DNA of 64,000 nucleotides from Bacillota bacterium (GTDB lineage Bacteria; Bacillota; Clostridia; DSM-8532). The notes under the pieces are model-generated. The model searched no databases, was not told the DNA's origin, and worked only from the letters and a program-made list of their open reading frames with translations. The position numbers and the translations under genes were made by a program. The stretch spans positions 310,001-374,000 of the forward strand of contig JAEZJF010000022.1 of NCBI GenBank assembly GCA_023415825.1, given 5' to 3'. Shown piece by piece: positions 1 through 7,272 of the stretch (within the stretch, counting starts at the first letter, position 1; each line of letters begins with the position of its first letter).

Positions 1-1511
1 GCTTTATTGTCCATATATTTTCCCGGGTGCTCCATGGCCGAAAGTAAGGTCGCCTCAGTAAAACGCTTGGGTGGTGCGGTTTTACCGTTAACGGCTCGCG
101 CTGACATCAGAGGCTCTCTTTGGCCCTTAATAACGGGAGGCAGCGATTGATGGGTATCTTCATCACTATTACCGTCTTCATCTATATCTTCCGCTTTTTC
201 GCCATCATAAACGCTTTTCCAGCCTTGTGAGGTAATGATGCGGCCCTTGGCTGTAAACAGTTCTCCAGAGACATCTACTTTTACAGTAGTCTGTTCATAT
301 TCAAAAGCAGGACTCAATACGGCGATGAACCGCTTGACAATTAAGTCGTAAATATGACGTTCATCACTGTTCAAGGCAGAGAGGTCCACATATTGCTCAG
401 TAGGGATAATGGCATGATGGTCGGTGACCTTGCTGTTGTCCACCAGGCGTTTGGTTACGTTGAATTTGTTACGCAAAAGATTTTGAGCTGACTTCATGTA
501 AGGACCGATGGCAATGCTCTTTAATCTCTCGGTCAATGTAGGGACTATATCGTCGGTGATGTAGCGTGAATCGGTCCGGGGATAGGTAACCAGCTTGTGA
601 TGCTCATAAAGGCTCTGCATTAAGGACAGGGTCTTTTTGGCCGAATAGCCGTACTTTTTGTTGGCATCCCGCTGGAGCTCGGTCAGATCATAAGCGAGAG
701 GCGGTAATTCTCTTTTAGCCTCTTTCATGACTTCCATGATTGTACCTGTCTGACCCGTAACCTTTGAGACAACAGCATCTGCCTGCACCTTGTCAAAAAT
801 GCGGGTCTGACCTGTTTTTTTATCCTGCCACAGAACGCTGAAACCCTTAAGGTTCGCCATAATGGTCCAATAGTCCTTGGGGACAAACCGTTTGATCTCA
901 TTATCACGCTCTACAATCATAGCCAGAGTGGGGGTTTGAACCCTGCCTGCAGAAAGCTGGGCATTATATTTACAGGTAAGGGCCCGGGTCACATTAAGCC
1001 CGATGAGCCAATCGGCCTCAGCCCGGCTCTGGGCTGAGAAGTAGAGATTATCATACGCCTTGGATGGCTTCAGATTTTGAAACCCTTCCTTAATGGCCTT
1101 ATCGGTCTGAGAAGAAATCCATAAACGACGAATGGGCTTCTTAAAGCCTGCCTTCTCAATAATCCAGCGCGCCACAAGCTCACCTTCTCGACCTGAGTCG
1201 GTGGCAATAATGAGTTCATTTACATCATCCCTGTGAAGAAGGCCTCGGACAATGCCGAACTGGCGAGACGTCTCCTTAATGACGACCAGCTCCATCGTTC
1301 TAGGGAGCATGGGCAAATCCTCAAGATTCCAGGACTTGTATTTCTGATTATAAACATCAGGGTCGGCCAAAGTGACCAAATGGCCCAGGGCCCAGGTCAC
1401 AATATAGTGGGCTCCTGAAATAAAGCCATTGCCATTCTGATTACATTGAAGTACCTTTGCGATATCTCTTGCCACAGAGGGCTTTTCGGCCAATATTAAT
1501 GTCTTGCTCAT
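1..1511 (-). CDS. topB: DNA topoisomerase III (3' end beyond window)
   Basis: Type IA topoisomerase that relaxes and decatenates DNA through a tyrosine-linked single-strand break. About 503 N-terminal residues are present; family members have roughly 700, so the C-terminus lies left of the window. The protein opens with the Toprim domain (MSKTLILAEKPSVARDI) and has the acidic motif TDSGREGE near residue 105. The catalytic tyrosine lies in LVTYPRTDSRY at about residue 310. The ATG at 1509-1511 is preceded by AGAAAGG seven bases upstream. It is read on the minus strand, downstream of a strong hairpin that separates it from the sigma operon. The family assignment is secure. It could be chromosomal or a copy carried by an integrated element, since topB homologues also occur on conjugative elements; nothing here shows mobility genes. 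Confidence 0.95.
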   Translation of the reverse strand, partial: MSKTLILAEKPSVARDIAKVLQCNQNGNGFISGAHYIVTWALGHLVTLADPDVYNQKYKSWNLEDLPMLPRTMELVVIKETSRQFGIVRGLLHRDDVNELIIATDSGREGELVARWIIEKAGFKKPIRRLWISSQTDKAIKEGFQNLKPSKAYDNLYFSAQSRAEADWLIGLNVTRALTCKYNAQLSAGRVQTPTLAMIVERDNEIKRFVPKDYWTIMANLKGFSVLWQDKKTGQTRIFDKVQADAVVSKVTGQTGTIMEVMKEAKRELPPLAYDLTELQRDANKKYGYSAKKTLSLMQSLYEHHKLVTYPRTDSRYITDDIVPTLTERLKSIAIGPYMKSAQNLLRNKFNVTKRLVDNSKVTDHHAIIPTEQYVDLSALNSDERHIYDLIVKRFIAVLSPAFEYEQTTVKVDVSGELFTAKGRIITSQGWKSVYDGEKAEDIDEDGNSDEDTHQSLPPVIKGQREPLMSARAVNGKTAPPKRFTEATLLSAMEHPGKYMDNK

Positions 1512-1670
1512 TTTGTACCTTTCTTGAGTTAAAGTTGTTGGAACCACATTTTATCTCTTTGGGTGTATCTCTATTATCCGGTTTATTGGCGACAGGGTCA
1601 AGGCGTTCTGCTGGGTACAAATATAGAATTTTACCTGATTTTAATTTTTTGCATAATAATCCAGCATTTA

Positions 1671-1718
1671 AACAAGAGACCACCATAAAAGCGATATCTT
1701 TTATGGTGGTCTCTTGTT
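1671..1718 (-). terminator. Perfect 21-bp inverted repeat between sigma operon and topB
   Basis: Arms 1671-1691 and 1698-1718 are perfectly complementary with a 6-base loop (CGATAT). It lies between the end of the anti-sigma gene (1751) and the start of topB (1511), both on the minus strand, so it probably ends the sigma-operon transcript. There is no clear T-tract on the minus strand after the stem. A terminator is therefore an inference; a processing hairpin or a protein-binding palindrome is also possible. Confidence 0.5.
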
Positions 1719-1750
1719 ACTAAGATAGTCCTATTATAGAGTGCTAAATT

Positions 1751-2662
1751 TTACTTACTTATGCTTTCCGCAACTCTTTTCAGATTTTCAATATGATTTG
1801 GAGTAAAATCCTTTCCTACTTTCATAAAATCAACAGAAATATAAGTGTTAGAATTATTTTCTTTTATCAACCACTTGATTTCGCTTTTCCAATCCCATTG
1901 TGTCAGTATTGCTTCAAAATCTTTTATTTCAATTTTCTCTGCATGCTGATCATATTTTCTTTCATTAATTTCATCGAGTGTCCAATCATAATTCACTGTA
2001 ACACGAATGTCTTCAGCAACCATTTCTTGCTGATTAACTTTCTGATATAGAAGAGAATATCCGATCACTTCATTATTTGGATCAATATCTGCTATCTTGC
2101 AAAAGTACTCTTGATCTTCATTTTGACATTCTTTTTCCAATTCTGCTATAAATGAATCGGATATCTTGGAGAAATCAATAGTAGCCTCCTTGAATTTGTA
2201 ACCGTCAGGTAAAAAAGCTGGGGATATAAACCGCTGCCTTCCAACTTTCTGTGAGATTTGTTCCAGGCTATCGTATTTTTGTTCTCCAAAGTGGGTTTCG
2301 ATAATTATGGGTGTGATTTTTTTCTGAAATATAAATAATACTTTGCCAGGCTCAAGATTATTAATTTCATTAGAGAACATACTATATGTCTTCGGCTCAG
2401 TATTAACAACCTCTAATGAATAGTTGTAAGAATTCTCATTTGGTCCCTTCAATAACCAGATATGCCCCATTGCAAAAACTGTAGAACTAATTAAAGTAAT
2501 TGCCAAAGGTATTGCTATGAGAAGTCTCTTAAAGGTTGCCCTGCTTTTTTTAGTATTTTGATTTAAAATTTTATGCATCGTATTTTCCGTAATATTGATT
2601 GTCGGCAGGTTGTCGTCGCTAAATATTTTTTTAATTTCAATTGCTGAGGGAATATCCTTCAT
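1751..2662 (-). CDS. Membrane anti-sigma factor-like protein (cognate of adjacent ECF sigma)
   Basis: 303 residues. A cytoplasmic stretch of about 45 residues is followed by one transmembrane helix (about 46-66, LLIAIPLAITLISSTVFAMG) and a long extracytoplasmic domain. The outer domain contains an LPDGY motif typical of DUF4367-like domains often found in anti-sigma factors. The start at 2662 lies inside the sigma gene, whose stop is at 2637, giving a 26-base overlap and likely translational coupling. The arrangement, topology and overlap support a role in holding the sigma factor at the membrane until an envelope signal releases it. No zinc-binding HxxxCxxC anti-sigma motif is visible. The signal sensed is unknown. 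Confidence 0.75.
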   Translation of the reverse strand: MKDIPSAIEIKKIFSDDNLPTINITENTMHKILNQNTKKSRATFKRLLIAIPLAITLISSTVFAMGHIWLLKGPNENSYNYSLEVVNTEPKTYSMFSNEINNLEPGKVLFIFQKKITPIIIETHFGEQKYDSLEQISQKVGRQRFISPAFLPDGYKFKEATIDFSKISDSFIAELEKECQNEDQEYFCKIADIDPNNEVIGYSLLYQKVNQQEMVAEDIRVTVNYDWTLDEINERKYDQHAEKIEIKDFEAILTQWDWKSEIKWLIKENNSNTYISVDFMKVGKDFTPNHIENLKRVAESISK

Positions 2663-3230
2663 AAGATGTGCCTCCTTCTTTTTCTTGCATTATTAGTTTT
2701 TTGAGTTTACTCCGCAGCCTTTCATATTTTTTGCGAACGTTTGCAGACTTGAGATTAAGAATTTTCCCAATTTCATCAAAGCTTCTTTCTTCCATTATTC
2801 GAAGCATAAGTATACTATTTTCTGTTGGGGAAAGATGTTTTAAAGCTTTTACGACATTGTACTCAAATCCGGTTTCATCGATTGTAGATTTCATACCGTT
2901 ATTCATGTAGTAATGCCATTGGTTCTCGTTTTCAGAATCATAGGATAACGAGATAAAATTCAAAAGTTTTTTCCGCCGAAGAACGTTCAAACAATAGTTA
3001 TGCGTTATTCTATACAGCCAAGCCGAAAAAGAAATAGATTTTTTGTAATCTCCGATTTTTTGAAAAGCTTTTAAAAAAGACTCTTGTACAGCGTCTTCTG
3101 CTTCCTGTATATTCCCAAGCATATGATAGCAGTAATGAAACAATTGTTGCTGAAAAGTTTCAATTATTATCTCAAACAAATGTGTATCACCGTCTTTTAC
3201 CCCTTGGACAGCAGTTTCGATTTTATCCAA
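2637..3230 (-). CDS. ECF-family RNA polymerase sigma factor
   Basis: 197 residues, a typical ECF size. Region 2 is visible in AEDAVQESFLKAF and FSAWLYRITHNYCLN (about 44-83). Region 4 is in LSPTENSILMLRIMEERSFDEIGKIL, followed by the recognition-helix segment SANVRKKYERLRSKL. Translation starts at a TTG (3228-3230) preceded by AGGAG seven bases away; no ATG fits this ribosome binding site. It is transcribed first, with the membrane anti-sigma gene overlapping its 3' end. A promoter resembling ECF targets lies 62-87 bases upstream, so positive autoregulation is likely. Its regulon cannot be read from this window. Confidence 0.9.
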   Translation of the reverse strand: MDKIETAVQGVKDGDTHLFEIIIETFQQQLFHYCYHMLGNIQEAEDAVQESFLKAFQKIGDYKKSISFSAWLYRITHNYCLNVLRRKKLLNFISLSYDSENENQWHYYMNNGMKSTIDETGFEYNVVKALKHLSPTENSILMLRIMEERSFDEIGKILNLKSANVRKKYERLRSKLKKLIMQEKEGGTSYEGYSLSN

Positions 3231-3291
3231 AGCGATTCTCCTTTCTTCTTTTTTCTTACACCATATATAACAATTTAAATATTCAAGTTGT

Positions 3292-3317
3292 GACGTTTTA
3301 CCGTGAAGAAAGTTTAA
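3292..3317 (-). promoter_or_regulatory. Candidate ECF-type promoter of the sigma operon
   Basis: Read on the minus strand, TTAAAC (3312-3317) is separated by exactly 16 bases from CGTC (3292-3295). Promoters of several Bacillus ECF sigmas follow TGAAAC-N16-CGTC/CGTA. It stands 62 bases before the TTG start of the sigma gene. The match is to a short motif, so the call is moderate. Confidence 0.55.
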
Positions 3318-3415
3318 CTTATCAATTTAATTATAAAAAACATAAGCCTTATTTATTTCTGTAGTCAATAAGAATTTCTTATGGTGGCCCCGAAAAGAAA
3401 AATTGCAAAGTATAC

Positions 3416-3444
3416 TTGACAATTGGTGCAAAGCAAGCTATACT
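3416..3444 (+). promoter_or_regulatory. Sigma-A promoter of the XRE regulator pair
   Basis: TTGACA (3416-3421), 17-base spacer, TATACT (3439-3444). The start of transcription would fall near 3451, about 70 bases before the TTG start of the regulator. It is a near-consensus housekeeping promoter and would need repression to be regulated. Confidence 0.8.
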
Positions 3445-3449
3445 TAAAA

Positions 3450-3467
3450 TGCAAAGTTAACATTGCA
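3450..3467. promoter_or_regulatory. Near-perfect 18-bp palindrome, candidate operator at the start site
   Basis: The element TGCAA-A-GTTAAC-A-TTGCA is palindromic except for one mismatched pair and covers the predicted transcription start, directly after the -10 box. TGCAAAG-type half sites recur upstream, near 3403 and 3428. It is the natural candidate for binding by the XRE protein encoded next. Confidence 0.55.
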
Positions 3468-3520
3468 ACTGTCAATGAAATAAGTAACAAACAAGAGCAG
3501 CCCGGGAAAGGGGGAGTTGT

Positions 3521-3727
3521 TTGAAAACGCGAATTCAAGAATTGCGAAAAAAGCACAAATTGTCGCAAGAGGAGCTGGGCCTTGCAGTAGGCGTCACAAG
3601 GCAAACAATTACTTCTATTGAGTGTGAGAAATATACCGCTTCTTTGGTTCTCGCCTATAAAATAGCAAAATATTTTGGTTTGCCTATTGAGGAAGTATTT
3701 GATTTTTCAGATGTGGAGGATTTATAG
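3521..3727 (+). CDS. Small XRE-family helix-turn-helix regulator
   Basis: 68 residues that are nearly all one HTH_3 domain. The helix-turn-helix spans about residues 15-36 (SQEELGLAVGVTRQTITSIE). The start is TTG at 3521 behind GGGGGAG. It belongs to the very short Cro/C1-type class (YozG-like) that often sits in front of a membrane protein gene. Here the next gene starts one base after its stop, so the two form a coupled pair. It probably represses its own strong promoter through the palindrome over the start site. No ligand-binding domain is present. Confidence 0.85.
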   Translation: MKTRIQELRKKHKLSQEELGLAVGVTRQTITSIECEKYTASLVLAYKIAKYFGLPIEEVFDFSDVEDL

Positions 3728-3728
3728 T

Positions 3729-4169
3729 ATGGAAAAGTTTAAGGAAAAAATTCGTCTTAGGGTTCTTTTGATGGCCATTGTTACCATTTGTATATCCGTC
3801 AGCTATATTTATCTGTCACTTAATGCAGATCGCTTGCCCCCAATTCATGATTTTATCAGAGGTTTTCAATTTGGTGCCTTTTCTGTCGTGATTGTCATTT
3901 TAGTCTTTTTCTTGGCTAAATATTTAGGGTCATTAAAGAATGAAGAGGCTCTCAAAAAACTATACATCGAAGAAAATGATGAGCGCACCATTATGATTAT
4001 GCAAAAGACAGGTGCTTATGGCATAACGATATGCGCCGTTGGTCTTGCTTTCGCAGCGGTGATAGCCGGTTTCTACAATGAAATAGTCTTCTTTGCTTTG
4101 TTGGGAGCTACTGTGTTTACAGCATTGATCAAGGGTTGTTTCAAGATATATTATCATCGCAAGTTTTAA
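3729..4169 (+). CDS. Small membrane protein paired with XRE regulator
   Basis: 146 residues with about four hydrophobic helices: VLLMAIVTICISVSYIYL, FGAFSVVIVILVFFLAKYL, a pair near 98-135, and a positively charged tail. A charged segment, EENDERTIMIMQKTG, lies between helices 2 and 3. ATG 3729 was chosen because it follows the regulator stop directly; an upstream in-frame extension would overlap the regulator gene without a ribosome binding site. Regulator/membrane pairs of this kind are common in Firmicutes, and the function of this membrane family is not established. No substrate can be named. Confidence 0.7.
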   Translation: MEKFKEKIRLRVLLMAIVTICISVSYIYLSLNADRLPPIHDFIRGFQFGAFSVVIVILVFFLAKYLGSLKNEEALKKLYIEENDERTIMIMQKTGAYGITICAVGLAFAAVIAGFYNEIVFFALLGATVFTALIKGCFKIYYHRKF

Positions 4170-4208
4170 AGGTATTATATAAAGTATTCTGTCACTGGAG
4201 CGTAACGG

Positions 4209-5078
4209 ATGAAAAGATTCAAAAAGATCTATATTGAGATAACGAATGTATGTAATCTGGCCTGCACCTTTTGTCCACAGACAAGGCGGAAAGCTGAGTT
4301 TATGAAAATAGGCACCTTTGAAAAAATCCTGGATCAAATTAGACCCTATACGGATTATATTTATTTTCATGTCAAAGGCGAGCCGCTTCTGCATCCGGAA
4401 TTAGATGATTTTTTAGACTTAAGCTATGAAAAGGGTTTCAAGGTTAATATCACAACAAATGGAACACTTATCGATAAAGCTGGAGACAAGATCATCAGTA
4501 AACCGGCCCTGAGGCAGGTTAACTTTTCATTGCACAGCCTGGATGGAAATGAAGGCTATAAGAATAAAGATAAATATATCCGCAGCATTCTGGACTTTGT
4601 CCATGAAGCCAGAGATAAGTCAGATGTTATCGTAGCTTTTAGATTATGGAATTTGGATCGGGATCATGGGGATCTTCTTAGTGAAGGAAATGATGAACTG
4701 CTGGAGATCATTGAGAAAGAGTTCCAACTAAACTATAAAATACAGCATAATATCAGCACGGGCAGGGGGATTGAAATAGCTAACAGGGTTTATCTCAATC
4801 TGGATCACCAATTTATGTGGCCTGACCTAAAAAAGGATGAAGATAACGGCAACGGTTTTTGTTATGGCCTTAGAGATCAGGCGGCCATTTTGGTGGACGG
4901 AACGGTGGTGCCCTGCTGTCTTGATGGTGAGGGTGTCATTAATCTGGGGAATATCCATGACAGCCATTTTTCTGAAATCGTAGAGAGTGAAAGAGCTAAG
5001 GCTATTTTCAATGGTTTTTCACGAAGATATGCGGTTGAGGAGCTATGCAGAAAGTGCGGCTATAGAAAAAAGTTTTAG
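4209..5078 (+). CDS. Radical SAM/SPASM domain protein
   Basis: 289 residues. The radical SAM cluster motif C15-x3-C19-x2-C22 (VCNLACTFC) is at the N-terminus, followed by the GEPLLHPEL motif (about 58-66), the equivalent of the GGE region that helps bind S-adenosylmethionine. The C-terminus has a short SPASM-like set of cysteines (VPCCLD and CRKCGY), which may hold an auxiliary iron-sulfur cluster. Start ATG 4209 follows GGAG at 4197. The gene stands alone between the XRE pair and a regulatory region on the other strand, so no substrate peptide or partner is visible. Possible roles include peptide or cofactor modification. Confidence 0.85.
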   Translation: MKRFKKIYIEITNVCNLACTFCPQTRRKAEFMKIGTFEKILDQIRPYTDYIYFHVKGEPLLHPELDDFLDLSYEKGFKVNITTNGTLIDKAGDKIISKPALRQVNFSLHSLDGNEGYKNKDKYIRSILDFVHEARDKSDVIVAFRLWNLDRDHGDLLSEGNDELLEIIEKEFQLNYKIQHNISTGRGIEIANRVYLNLDHQFMWPDLKKDEDNGNGFCYGLRDQAAILVDGTVVPCCLDGEGVINLGNIHDSHFSEIVESERAKAIFNGFSRRYAVEELCRKCGYRKKF

Positions 5079-5088
5079 AGAAGCAGGC

Positions 5089-5136
5089 GAGGACGTTTTT
5101 TGTGATTCCGCTATCGGAAGCATATGAACCGTCCTC
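5089..5136. repeat. GAGGACG dispersed hairpin element, copy 1
   Basis: Arms GAGGACG (5089-5095) and CGTCCTC (5130-5136) enclose a nested hairpin, TTCCG-CTAT-CGGAA (5105-5118). The element lies just after the radical SAM gene. Related GGACGGT/ACCGTCC or GGGACGTTTC sequences recur at 5798, 25226, 25753 and 26973 in this window. Confidence 0.5.
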
Positions 5137-5174
5137 CTTGCTCCTAGGGTCTTACGGGTTTTTCAAAACTTGTA

Positions 5175-5327
5175 TTATTCTCTCGAAAGCTCTTTTTGAG
5201 ATCTAAAGCTATATAGCTTTTTGATTAGTGTTCTTAAGTATTCTTCATTTACCCGCTCGCGTAAACAATATTCTCTAACATTGTCATAGTGGTCTTTATT
5301 CTGGTATCCATGGAGAAATATAAACAT
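5175..5327 (-). CDS. Hypothetical 50-aa protein downstream of an attenuator-like leader
   Basis: An open frame of 50 codons starts at ATG 5325-5327 behind a strong AAAAAGGAG, seven bases upstream, and ends in TAA. The product (MFIFLHGYQNKDHYDNV..., ending RSQKELSRE) is charged, contains one cysteine, has no membrane segment and is not recognised. It is the only plausible gene downstream of the minus-strand leader peptide and terminators at 5371-5705. It could be a genuine small protein or the surviving N-terminus of a larger gene. Coding status rests on the ribosome binding site and position only. Confidence 0.45.
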   Translation of the reverse strand: MFIFLHGYQNKDHYDNVREYCLRERVNEEYLRTLIKKLYSFRSQKELSRE

Positions 5328-5370
5328 TTGGTAACTCCTTTTTCAATTATTCATTCCACAAAAAGTGCAT

Positions 5371-5400
5371 AAAAATACCGCAGATAACGACCATCCGCGG
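5371..5400 (-). terminator. Second terminator-like hairpin upstream of the 50-aa gene
   Basis: On the minus strand CCGCGGAT (5400-5393), a 7-base loop and ATCTGCGG (5385-5378) pair with one mismatch and are followed by TATTTTT. It is weaker than the hairpin at 5451-5475. Confidence 0.45.
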
Positions 5401-5450
5401 CTAAAAGAAACATGCTCTGTTTCAGGAGTGTATCAGGACCTTCAAAAGAC

Positions 5451-5475
5451 AAAAAAACACGCTGCCAAAGCGTGT
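5451..5475 (-). terminator. Intrinsic terminator of the leader RNA
   Basis: On the minus strand a 7-bp perfect stem, ACACGCT (5475-5469) with AGCGTGT (5463-5457), has a 5-base loop and is followed at once by six T. The loop and 3' arm contain GGCAGC, complementary to GCTGCC in the upstream stem (5575-5570). This allows an alternative antiterminator pairing. Confidence 0.8.
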
Positions 5476-5705
5476 GTACTGATGATTTGTCCTATACACC
5501 ATTCAGGGCTGACTGTCGGCCTACCGACTTATACCCTGAACTACTTGGTTGCTCGAAAGTAGTTGCATAGGCAGCAAAAGAATCCTGGGGGGAATTTTCT
5601 GAGCGCCTATGCCCATATTCAATTAGTTAGAAACCACCTTACTCTTCAATACGAACATTATTCAACAACTCCTTTCGATTAAATTTACCTCAGCATAATG
5701 TGGCA
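5476..5705 (-). ncRNA. Structured leader RNA with short leader peptide, possible attenuator
   Basis: The minus-strand transcript predicted from the promoter at 5712-5740 folds into consecutive stems. Stem A pairs 5612-5606 with 5571-5565 (GCATAGG/CCTATGC). Stem B pairs 5564-5557 with 5546-5539 (AACTACTT/AAGTAGTT). Stem C pairs 5540-5534 with 5508-5502 (TTCAGGG/CCCTGAA) and contains the nested GTCGG/CCGAC pair. The terminator follows. An 11-codon frame with a good ribosome binding site lies at its 5' end. It matches no riboswitch consensus recalled here. Ribosome-stalling attenuation or an independent small RNA are the main options. Confidence 0.55.
5623..5658 (-). CDS. Putative 11-aa leader peptide
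   Basis: MFVLKSKVVSN followed by TAA, with AAAGGAG ten bases before the ATG at 5656-5658. It begins about 47 bases into the predicted transcript and ends just before stem A of the structured leader. This is the usual layout of leader peptides that control downstream terminators by ribosome position. There is no run of a single amino acid, so a charged-tRNA sensor is not obvious; an antibiotic or translation-stress sensor would fit better. Too short for homology. Confidence 0.45.
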   Translation of the reverse strand: MFVLKSKVVSN

Positions 5706-5711
5706 AATCTA

Positions 5712-5740
5712 AGTATATAGGCATCCTGGCGAGTTCTCAA
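5712..5740 (-). promoter_or_regulatory. Promoter of the minus-strand leader unit
   Basis: On the minus strand TTGAGA (5740-5735), 17-base spacer and TATACT (5717-5712). Predicted transcription start is near 5705. Confidence 0.65.
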
Positions 5741-5797
5741 TATACACTTTATGTATAAATCATTCTATACAAAGAAGGCATGGGAGAGAATGCAAAA

Positions 5798-5841
5798 GGA
5801 CGGTACTTGCGCCTCCCATAGAAGAAGCATAAATACCGTCC
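5798..5841. repeat. GGACGGTA dispersed hairpin element, copy 2
   Basis: Perfect 8-bp arms GGACGGTA (5798-5805) and TACCGTCC (5834-5841) lie just past the 3' end of the uracil permease gene (stop at 5867, minus strand). It resembles the element at 5089 and may also end the pyrR-uraA transcript, though it lacks a T-tract. Confidence 0.5.
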
Positions 5842-5866
5842 CTGTACCTATAAAGGTCTTTCTAAT

Positions 5867-7243
5867 TTAAGCATTCTGTCTTTTCTTCTCACCGATGCTC
5901 AGAATCAGGTTAAGAATGATACCGAAGATGGCTGCGCCGGCAACACACGGAACTTCTAAACCAAAGAAGGGGATATTTCCTTTAAATTGATAGTTGCCGC
6001 CGATTCCGATAATCATGATGGTCGCGATCAGCGCTATATTTTTAGAGCTGAACAGGTCAACCTTTTTCTCAACCATAATAGCGATACCCTGAGCGGCTAT
6101 GGCACCAAACAGGTAAACCTCAAGGCCGCCGATAACTGCTGTAGGAATGGAGTAAATGGCGTTGATAAGAGGTGTGAAGCAAGCAATAACCATAGCAAGA
6201 ACGGAGGCCGCCATCAGAACAGGAATGGAGAATACTTTGGTAATCGCCATTGCGCTGATGTTTTCGCCGTAATTTGTTCCTGCAGGACCGCCTACAAAGC
6301 CTGAAACCATATCGCCAATACCGTCACCGATTAAATTGCTGCCCAATCTGTCGGCAATGTCATATTTCTTACCGGTTCCCTTTTTCTTGGCCAGGTCGTT
6401 GACATAAATATCAAGCTGATAGATATGGGCTGTCGATTCGGGAATGGTAGCAATTGCGATGGGCATAATGGCTGCTACCGCCATTAATGACGGTTTTGGT
6501 AATGTGAATATAGGAAGTGCGAATATTCCGCTGTTGGCTGCTTCAGGTAATGCCTTAAAGAGATTTATACCTGTTATCAGTTGGATTATAAAAGCTGTTA
6601 TGCACCCAAGAATCGGGCCTAAAAGCAGGGGAAGCTGTCCGGCCATACCTTTTAGATAGACAGAGAAGAGAATGGTTGAAATCATCGTAACCAGAGAAAC
6701 AATCCAGGCCATATTCGAAGCAGTTGCTGCCTGGGCATCAGTAACACCAATGGCACCGAAAGAGGAAGAGGCATCGCCTAGGGCTGTTCCTGCAAGAGTA
6801 AGGCCGATAACTATTGCAATAGGGCCTGTAATGGAGGCTGGAAGAATTTTCTCAATGGATTCTCTTCCAAACCTTCTGACAATAAGTCCTGCCGCAACGG
6901 ATACGAGACCGGACATGATGATACCAAATTGTGCGACTGCAATCTTCTCATTAAGAGTAGCGTTCAAGAGGGCTTCAGAGCCCATCAAGCTGCCTATTGC
7001 AGCAACATAAGAAAAGCTTGACCCATAATACAGCGGGATTTTCCTTCCGGTAACCAGGATGAAGCAGATGGTTGCAAGACCGCTTGCGAAAATGGTTGTT
7101 GAGATATGGAAGTGTGTGATAATAGCTACAGCTACCGTAGCAGGGAACATGACAATTACCTGCTGTATTGCGTAGAGCAATAGCTTCCATATGGGCGGCT
7201 GTTCATCGGGCAGATAACCGATTTGTTGTTGTTCTTTGACCAT
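5867..7243 (-). CDS. uraA: Uracil permease (NCS2 family)
   Basis: 458 residues, the usual length for nucleobase:cation symporters of the NCS2/UraA family, with 12-14 hydrophobic segments. Family signatures include the N-terminal PPIWKLLLYAIQQVIVMFPA, the TIPESTAHIYQLD segment where the conserved glutamate contributes to uracil binding, and the PAGTNYGENISAM motif. It imports uracil for salvage. Start ATG 7243 follows AAGGGGG. The pyrR gene lies 29 bases upstream on the same strand, so both are expressed from one pyrimidine-controlled transcript. Family members also include xanthine transporters, but the pyrR linkage supports uracil. Confidence 0.95.
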   Translation of the reverse strand: MVKEQQQIGYLPDEQPPIWKLLLYAIQQVIVMFPATVAVAIITHFHISTTIFASGLATICFILVTGRKIPLYYGSSFSYVAAIGSLMGSEALLNATLNEKIAVAQFGIIMSGLVSVAAGLIVRRFGRESIEKILPASITGPIAIVIGLTLAGTALGDASSSFGAIGVTDAQAATASNMAWIVSLVTMISTILFSVYLKGMAGQLPLLLGPILGCITAFIIQLITGINLFKALPEAANSGIFALPIFTLPKPSLMAVAAIMPIAIATIPESTAHIYQLDIYVNDLAKKKGTGKKYDIADRLGSNLIGDGIGDMVSGFVGGPAGTNYGENISAMAITKVFSIPVLMAASVLAMVIACFTPLINAIYSIPTAVIGGLEVYLFGAIAAQGIAIMVEKKVDLFSSKNIALIATIMIIGIGGNYQFKGNIPFFGLEVPCVAGAAIFGIILNLILSIGEKKRQNA

Positions 7244-7272
7244 GATAAAATCCCCCTTGATATAATAAAATT

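Noticed and set aside
1457..1723. 88-codon plus-strand frame and its minus-strand counterpart
   Set aside because: Both run through the topB start and the 21-bp inverted repeat, which keeps frames open by symmetry; no start signal.
5365..5562. 65-codon plus-strand frame
   Set aside because: It lies entirely within the stems and terminator of the minus-strand leader RNA, has no ribosome binding site and its composition is not coding-like.
5451..5705. 6S RNA, T-box or a known riboswitch class
   Set aside because: The sequence lacks the T-box TGGNACCGCG motif and any riboswitch consensus recalled. A leader-peptide frame with a good ribosome binding site does not suit 6S RNA.
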